A stretch of 64,000 bases of DNA. Origin: Diplolepis rosae. Lineage: Eukaryota; Arthropoda; Insecta; Hymenoptera; Diplolepididae. A program made the translations under genes and the position numbers. Location of the stretch: NCBI GenBank assembly GCA_030998225.1, contig JAPYXD010000466.1:7171001-7235000 (forward strand), written 5' to 3'. This document shows positions 57,721-64,000 of the stretch, in pieces (position 1 is the first letter of the stretch; each line of letters begins with the position of its first letter). The notes under the pieces are model-generated. The model worked only from the letters and a program-made list of their open reading frames with translations. It was not told where the DNA came from and did not search any database.

Positions 57721-59750
57721 AGTCTTGCAAATGAAAATTAAATTACAGTTATTGAAATTTTACAAAAGTACAATGTAAATCAGATGAATTAATGATACAA
57801 TGATCTAAAAATAAAAGAGTTTTAAAATCGTTTGAACTCAAAATTTTTTTATTTTTCAAAGGCTTTTTTAAGGCTATAAGTGCTTTTTACAAGTGATTAA
57901 TTAAAAGCTTACAAGAAAATCATAAGTGGACAGATTAAAAAATAATGAGGTATTGAAAATTGCTTAATAGTAATATTTCCAATTTTAAATTGAATAAGTT
58001 GGGAATATTTAAATAAAAAGATCTACAAATAATTATAGTAGTTCCTCTTTACAAAATTTTTCTTCAAAACAAAGAAATTAATTCAATTATATATGGTCAA
58101 AGATATAAATTGTTTGATTGAAGGCAGAAATTTATTTGATTCGAACAAGCAAAAATTGATAATTTTGCCTTTAAGAATAGCAATATTATTATTGAAGGGC
58201 TATTTTGAAAGAGAAAAGATTATTTTCCATAAAAAAAATTTAAAACACAGAAAAATAATTTTATTAATAAATTTTATTTTGGACCCAACTTTTTCTTATC
58301 GCTTCTTATCAAATTTTAAAAAATTATGCGAATTTAATTATTCATGAATCATTTTTTCAGAGAAAAGATTTTCCACAACTTCACCGTTTCTGATTTTTAA
58401 AAATAAATTCATTAATGGCTGAAACCAATAAAAAAACATTTTCCAAAACGAAATTTTTATAAACAAATTGCTGTATTTGATAATAATTTATTAATTTTCG
58501 AAAATTGGAAATGGTTAAGTTGTGGGAAATCTTTTCTCTGTAAAAGTGATTCATGATTTATTAGAATCGCATAATTTTTTGAAATTTGGTAAGAAGCGAT
58601 AAGAAAAAAAGTTGGGGCAAAAATAAAATTTATTAATAAAATTATTTTTCTGTATTTCAAATTTTTTTCATGGGAATTAATCTTTTCTCTTCTAAAATAG
58701 CCCTTCAATAATAATATTTTTATTCTTGAAAGCAAAATTATCTATTTTTGCCTAAGGTTTACTTTTCGTGGATAAAAACTACCCTAATGAAACAAAATTT
58801 TTTTGATTCAAACAAAATATCTTTGGACCAAATAAATATTTGTTCGAATCAAATAAATTTCTGCCTTCAATCAAACAATTTATATCTTTGACCATATATC
58901 ATTGAATTAATTTCTTTGTTTTGAAGAAAAATTAATTTCATTCAAACAAATATTTATTTCGTTTAAAGACATTATGTTTGAATTAAAAAATTTTTATTTC
59001 ATTTAAACAAATCATTTCTTTAAATCAAAGAAAGTCTTTCAAGCAAATAATTTTCTTTGATTCAATCAAATCTTTTTTCTGAGTGCACTTATTTTGATTT
59101 AGAGAGTGAAATAAAGCGTACTTACCGAAGGTGATCCTGATTTATATAAAAATTCCCAGTAAAATTGTGAGAAAAGGAAATTCTAACAATATCCTCAAAA
59201 GAGGGCACAAAAAATAATTGTTTCATTTGAAATATTTCATTAAATGCAATTTGAAATGATTTCGATGAATAAATTTTCTAGTTTTCTAAAGTCCGAGGAC
59301 TATTTCAATTTTTTCGATATATAACTAAAATTACTTTAAATTATATAGATTTATTTTAAAAACGCTTGAAAATCGAGGATATTTTACAATTGGAATTGTT
59401 TGCAATTAAAATTTTTGTAAAGAGGAACTGCTATAATTATTTGCGTAGATCTTTTTATTTAAATATTCCCAACTTATTCAATTTAAAATTGGAAATATTA
59501 CTATTAAGCAATTTTCAATACCTCATTATTTTTTAATCTTTCCACTTATGATTTTCTTGTAAGCTTTTAATTAATCACTTGTAAAAAGCACTTATAGCCT
59601 TAAAAAAGCATTTGAAAATTAAAAAAATTTTGATTTCAAACGATTTTAAAACTCTTTCATTTTTAGATCATTGTATCATTAATTCATCTGATTTACATTG
59701 TACTTTTGTAAAATTTCAATAACTGTAATTTAATTTTCATTTGCAAGACT
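57721..59750. mobile_element. Foldback U2 (2.03 kb) within Y
   Basis: Same ends and flanks as U1 (TGTGCTC on one side, GTAAGAGTATTGG on the other), in opposite orientation. About 400 bp shorter, mostly in the left arm around 58030-58070. Confidence 0.85.
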
Positions 59751-60418
59751 GTAAGAGTATTGGATTTAAATTCTAAACTCAAAATTTCAATTTCTCATTT
59801 CGACCAAAAATATTAACAGTAACAATTTTTCCCTTCATAGATGTATTTTATTACCATAAGGTATAGGTAAGAATGAATATTAAATAGTTATTTCCTGTAA
59901 GTAATTATTTATTTAGTTATTTCATAAATTTCGGGTCGGCTGCAAAGTTTTTCCTACGTAAGCAAACTTGAAGCTAGGTTTCCACATTTTATCTTTAAAG
60001 GAGTGTTTTTATATTCTCATAAAATAGAATTACAAGAAAGGTAATTATAACAGAATTTATTGATTAAAAATGATTATTATTTTTAAAATTTACATAAAAA
60101 TGCAATTAATTAACGTTATGAATTTATAATATTCAAAATAAATTGAGTGAAATCAAAGAAAGTTAAAAAATAAAACTACTTGAATACAACAGGTTATGAA
60201 CCTAACCTCAAATTCTGCATTTAAATTCTACAAACAAATAGCTTCGAATAAATAGTCCTTGTAGATCACACACTCGAAAGAATTATTTAACATTTCCTGA
60301 AATTCATAAAATTTATGTCACGTTATCAACATTATTTAAGACTTTTTACAAAATTTGTCAGCTGTCAAATTTTGTAAACAGAAGTCGCCGGGCGAGCAGA
60401 CGACGAGATGCATGAGAC

Positions 60419-60707
60419 CATGGAGACTAGGTATAAGGAGACCAATCTCCATATATCTATTCCCGAAATGAAGTTCTGCTAAGTACATAGTTACAAAACT
60501 TCCCGATGAGGGCATGTATGTTCCCTGGGTGCAAAATGTCGATGCCCAAGACGCGATGCTTATAAGCCGTGGATGCCGCCATTTTGCACTCAGGTAGCAC
60601 ACGTGCCCTCATCGGGAAGTTTCCTAATTAAGTACTTGGCAGAACATCATTTCCTGTTTTGTGAAGTACGGCCATAAGAGATTGGTCTCCTTATATCTAG
60701 TCTCCAT
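60419..60707. mobile_element. MULE-like MITE (289 bp) in the right arm of Y, 9-bp TSD
   Basis: It starts CATGGAGACTAGGTATAAGG and ends CTTATATCTAGTCTCCAT. It is flanked by GCATGAGAC and GCATGCGAC (60410-60418, 60708-60716). Copy X lacks it at the matching site (near 49220), which gives a clean unoccupied site. The 9-bp duplication suggests a Mutator-like mobiliser. Same family as the dimer at 62732-63249. Confidence 0.9.
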
Positions 60708-61095
60708 GCATGCGACATCGAATCGAAGAAATCGCAGAAACTCAGAAAGTTAGGGAACGCTTGCTTTTACTTTATTTCGTAAATGCTATATATAGACGAA
60801 ATAAGGAGAGAGCCGAAGTCTCCCGAAGATTTTCGAGCATCTCCGTGTTTTCGAATTCAGAAGACACTGCGAGAAACACGCGTCGCCATGGAAACGGCTG
60901 AAAGTTGTGAAGAGGGCAGCACCTCGATACCCAAGAAAGAGTGATGTTCTATATATATCGTTCTCCCACTCCGAGGCCACTCGCCGCATCAAGGTTTATA
61001 ATATCTTTGGTACCAGGTTAAACAGGTGGATGCCAGATCATGACACATATATTTGAATTGCACTCGATTCAAACTTTTCCACTACCTATGTTCAA

Positions 61096-61241
61096 GGTGC
61101 CGTCCCATGTGGGCGCAAAATTCAAAGCAGAAAACGAACAGCCAATTACAGAAAACGTTTAGATTTCTTTCTTCTTCAAGGTGATCTGTAATGGGATATT
61201 CGTTTTCCGCTTTTCGCTTTGCGCCCACATGGGACAGCACC
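61096..61241. mobile_element. Hairpin MITE copy 2 (GGTGCCGTCC family)
   Basis: Same arms and loop as 25725-25870 (CATGTGGGCGCAAA, AAAGCAGAAAACGAA, AGATTTCTTTCTTCT). Independent point differences in each copy. Confidence 0.8.
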
Positions 61242-61270
61242 CTCAGACGACGAATTTTGTCGTTTTCGCA

Positions 61271-61303
<33 letters not shown>

Positions 61304-62498
61304 GTCTTGCGCTAGAGATGTGAAGAGTATGTATTTTTTGTTCATCGGATGTGCGAATGTGTTTATACCATGCGTAGCCTATGATGTGTGATTCGGCGTG
61401 ACGATTGACTTTAGATATACTCAATTTGTTCCGTAGCGGCTCGTGCCGCCGAGATTTGAAAAGAGGAGAGAGAGAGCCAGTGCGTTTTTGTGTGTGCTTT
61501 TTTATGCATGATTAGTCAGTCGCAATTAAGAAGCCCTTGAGTAAAGCTCATGTGAAAAAAGTGTATCATCCACCTACTTGTATCTTGTTTCTACAAGCCA
61601 GGTGCATACCTTCTCCTTTATATAGCGTTTTAGTGACGCAATAATCGATACAACATTCAATTTATTTGAATGTAGCAAGCGCTGAAAGCTTGTACGCTTA
61701 AATATTATTTAACAACTGATTACTGTTAAACGTAGTGAATAATAAAGAAGGACAAGGGGTTTTTATGTCGCAAGGCTTTTCCTTTTGAAGCAATTGAAGG
61801 CTCAAAAATTGTGTTTAATTCTTAAATCCTGTCACACCACAAAAAAAATATTATAGACATGAAGTTCGGGAATTATACCATGTTAGTAAAGTTTCCGACT
61901 ATACAACCACAATTTGAAACTTTGAAATGTTTCAATACATCCCCAAAGTCTCATGGAACTTTAAATTAGGCCAAAGTATAATGAATATTATTTGAGGGTG
62001 TCTTCACGTCATTTTACCAAAGAAGATTTTCTATTTCCTGCTAAGTAATATTCGATATTAACCTAAACAATTTTGATCTTCCAATTAAAATAATAATTTT
62101 TTTTGCACATTTTCTCCCCCGATAAAATTTATTTTTCCCGGATTGATTTCGGCCTATTGGCAATTTTCTTGAATCGTTAAAATCATTGTTAAGTATAGAA
62201 ATAAACAGAACCACATATGTAAACAATGCATCTCGACACTTAGTTTCGGCCATATTGGATCATGTGACCATCGTGAATTTGGAAAGCCACGCCTCCATGT
62301 CCGATCCCAATAGGAGCGCGTAATCGCGTATAAGTGGGAACATCCAATCGTTAGAAAGAGAGAGGCGAGGTTGACGAATCTTAAGGCCGTGACAGCGTAT
62401 TTTTTTCAAGTCGTTCGCACATGCGTATCGCGTCATGAAAGAGAAAAAAACTAATTCGATTCTCTTTCTTCTTTATCTCTGCCTGGCATCCACTTTTG
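61242..62498. other. Intergenic, with a (TC)n microsatellite
   Basis: A TC run of ~30 bp at about 61273-61302. A 70-codon frame on the minus strand (62253-62041, starting MAETKCRDALF) has an ATG but no recognisable domain or neighbour support. 62240-62400 is GC-richer. Nothing else found. Confidence 0.45.
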
Positions 62499-62662
62499 TA
62501 AGGATCCTCTATGGAAGGATGGGACAATGTTCCCCCACTGAGCCCTCTACTATAACAATTTGATCGGAAGTGACGTCATACGTATTCTTGATCGTCTAAA
62601 ACAATAACACGTATTAGGCACGGGGTTTGTCGCATGTCGCATCCTTCCCTAGAGGATCCTTA
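62499..62662. mobile_element. MITE (164 bp), perfect 8-bp TSD CACTTTTG
   Basis: It starts TAAGGATCCTCTA and ends TAGAGGATCCTTA. CACTTTTG is on both sides (62491-62498, 62663-62670). Inner arms include GGAAGGATG and CATCCTTCC. hAT-like by duplication length. Confidence 0.92.
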
Positions 62663-62731
62663 CACTTTTGTAAACGGACCTGACATCTGCTCATGCGCAG
62701 ATAAATCTTTCCCCTCTTGCACCCAATCATT

Positions 62732-63249
62732 ATATAAGGAGACCAATCTCCATATATCTATTCCCGAAATGAAGTTCTGCCAAGTACATAGTTACAAAAC
62801 TTCCCGATGAGGGCATGTGTGTTCCCTGGGTGCAAAATGGCAACGCCCATTACATGATTCTTATAAACCGTGGATGGCGCCATTTTGCACCCAGGGAACA
62901 CACGTGCCCTCATCGGGAAGTTTCCTAACTGAGTACTTGGCTGAACTCCATTTCGTGTTTTGTGAAGTACAGCCATAAGAGATTAGTCTCCTTATATCCA
63001 TTCCCGAAATGAAGTTCTGCCAAGTACATAGTTACAAAACTTCCCGATGAGGGCATGTGTGTTCCCTGGATGCAAAATGGCAACGCCCATTACATGATGC
63101 TTATAAATCGTGGATGGCGCCACTTTGCACCCAGGGAACACACATGCCCTCATCGGGAAGTTTTGTAACTATGTACTTGGCAGAACTACATTTCGTGTTT
63201 TGTGAAGTACAGCCATAAGAGATTGGTCTCCTTATATCTAGTCTCCATG
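62732..63249. mobile_element. Tandem dimer of the MULE-like MITE, TSD CAATCATT
   Basis: Two head-to-tail copies meet near 62995. Each has AAACTTCCCGATGAGGGCAT and its complement around a hairpin, with TTTGCACCCAGGGAACAC. Only one pair of CAATCATT repeats (62724-62731, 63250-63257) flanks the pair, so the dimer moved or formed as a unit. The first copy is closer to the second than either is to 60419-60707. Confidence 0.88.
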
Positions 63250-63257
63250 CAATCATT

Positions 63258-63360
63258 CATGAATCGTGCATGAAACAATGAAACTTTAACCGTGGAAAAT
63301 TGAAAATTTCCACGTGAAAGTTTCAATGTTTCAATAAAAAAATTTATCGCTCACAACCCT
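63258..63360 (-). mobile_element. Second CAGGGTTGTGAGC-type hAT terminus
   Basis: Reverse complement of the terminal motif at 44880 (AGGGTTGTGA, TTGAAACATTGAAA, CACGTGGAAA). The CAATCATT target of the dimer lies at its inner side. Confidence 0.55.
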
Positions 63361-63495
63361 ACTACTGATAGCATTTGCATATAAAGGGTTTCCCAATAGG
63401 GGTGATATGATTTTGAATGTCCCTATCGGGCTCATTTGAACTGAAATTTTTGACGTCTGCTGTCAGTTGTCATCAGTAAGGTTTGCCATTTAATC

Positions 63496-64000
63496 ATGAG
63501 TAGTTTCACGCTTCCACAACGTTTGGAAATTGTCCAATTATTTTATCAAAATTCGAGAAGTTTTGTCGGTGTTCAAAGAGCATATCGTGCAAAATATGGT
63601 CGTCATTCTGCTCCATCCGCGCTCTCTATTCGTCGAATAATCGATAAGTTGGAGAGTGAATTTACTCTATTGGATACTAAGCCTAAAAATCGTATGCGTA
63701 CCGCACGTTCTCCACAGAATATAGCCGCCGTACAGGCCAGTATCGAGGAAAACCGTGAATTGTCCGTGCCACGCCGATCTCAGGAATTGGGCCTGTCCAG
63801 GATGACTACCTGGCGTATTTTGCGATTCTGGCCCAAGAACTGAAGCCTAATGACCATCGTTTGCGTCGGGAGTTCGCGGATTGGACTCTGGAATCAATTG
63901 AAAATGATCCCAATTTTTATCAAAAAATCATCTTTTCTGATGAGGCGCATTTTTGGCTCAAGTCTCGGGGGACATTTGGCCGATATATTGTTTAAATCAT
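63496..64000 (+). pseudogene. Tc1/mariner-superfamily transposase, frameshifted, near window end
   Basis: The ATG at 63496 opens a 116-codon frame: helix-turn-helix part 'FTLPQRLEIVQLFYQNSRSF', 'GVQRAYRAKYGRHSAPSALS' and 'LGLSRMTTWRILR'. A short deletion and frame change lie near 63822. The second frame then reads from 63828 'LAQELKPNDHRLRREFADW' to 'KIIFSDEAHFWLKS', where Asp is a catalytic residue, and stops at 63993. The N-terminus is of the DUF4817-like type seen in insect mariners. It is a sister of the copy at 25096-27374. A terminal AAAGGGTTT lies at 63384. The 3' end is outside the window. Confidence 0.88.

Larger units (their letters stand above)
46710..61009 (-). mobile_element. Transposon Y: 7-kb TIR element, split by inverted copy X
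   Basis: The left end CAAAGATATTATAAACC (46710) and right end GGTTTATAATATCTTTG (61009) are inverted repeats that continue into ATGCGGC. Removing X, its 7-bp duplication and the MITE at 60419-60707 leaves about 6.95 kb. Read from the right edge it contains A' (61009-59751), foldback U2 (59750-57721), B' (57720-55961), then, beyond X, the C segment (48921-46710). The same segments in opposite order and strand make up X, so the two copies together look like one huge palindrome. No transposase, no long ORF. I found no matching duplication at the outer ends of Y; a 10-bp repeat CAGGTTAAAC (46429-46438, 61014-61023) flanks Y plus the MITE remnant. Confidence 0.85.

Noticed and set aside
50822..58735. 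Repeated 90-100 codon frames sharing 'KYRKIILLINFIF'-like sequence
   Set aside because: They come from the arms of foldbacks U1 and U2, four times in mirror image; composition is that of AT-rich non-coding DNA.
46710..61009. Segmental inverted duplication or Polinton/polydnavirus-type segment
   Set aside because: The duplicated target CTAAAGT and the empty site inside E explain the structure by simple nested transposition. No capsid, polymerase or virulence-type genes are present.

Overview
This window is AT-rich, insect-type genomic DNA, most likely from a hymenopteran. The reasons are the intron-split nuclear gene MED15, the R1-like, BEL/Pao and Ty3/gypsy retrotransposons, and the many MITEs and foldback elements. 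It carries two host genes at most. MED15 (Mediator tail subunit) is complete on the minus strand in 12 exons, 44012 to 36876. A second, unrecognised five-exon gene model lies downstream on the same strand, 34710 to 33021. Nearly everything else is mobile DNA, much of it nested.

Layout. 1-4475: decayed R1-clade non-LTR retrotransposon (minus strand, running off the left edge). 5395-6780: second, more degraded non-LTR RT. 6900-7830: unrecognised open frames. 8879-13766: BEL/Pao pol remnant bracketed by a 105-bp direct repeat; its integrase is split by an 1847-bp solo LTR (11610-13456, TSD ACCC) that carries a TATA/Inr promoter and seven repeats with a hairpin core. 14002-16055: three MITEs, one enclosing a tRNA-derived SINE. 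16130-25044: full-length minus-strand Ty3/gypsy element (TSD TTGT) with gag, PR-RT, RNase H and integrase, all damaged. 25096-27374: mariner-like element split by a hAT-type element (8-bp TSD), which itself holds two foldback MITEs. 27426-30312: element with short TIRs enclosing a foldback. 30892-32739: 1.85-kb long-arm foldback with a perfect 8-bp TSD. 32786-32947 and 44696-44863: two MITEs of one family, each with a perfect 8-bp TSD, one on each side of the host-gene block.

46710-61009 is the most striking structure. It is a ~14.3-kb region that looks like a giant palindrome. I resolve it as a ~7-kb TIR transposon (Y) into which a second copy of the same family (X, 48922-55960) inserted in opposite orientation. 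The 7-bp target duplication CTAAAGT flanks X, and the matching unoccupied site is still present inside X itself. Neither copy shows a transposase, so the family looks non-autonomous. It carries a 2-kb foldback (U), a ~0.6-kb TIR element (E), a TTAA-flanked MITE and a degenerate ~140-bp tandem array.

61096-64000: further MITEs, including a head-to-tail dimer of a MULE-like family, and the start of a mariner-like transposase running to the right edge.

All calls come from reading the sequence by eye. Family names rest on motifs and target-site duplications, not on database searches.
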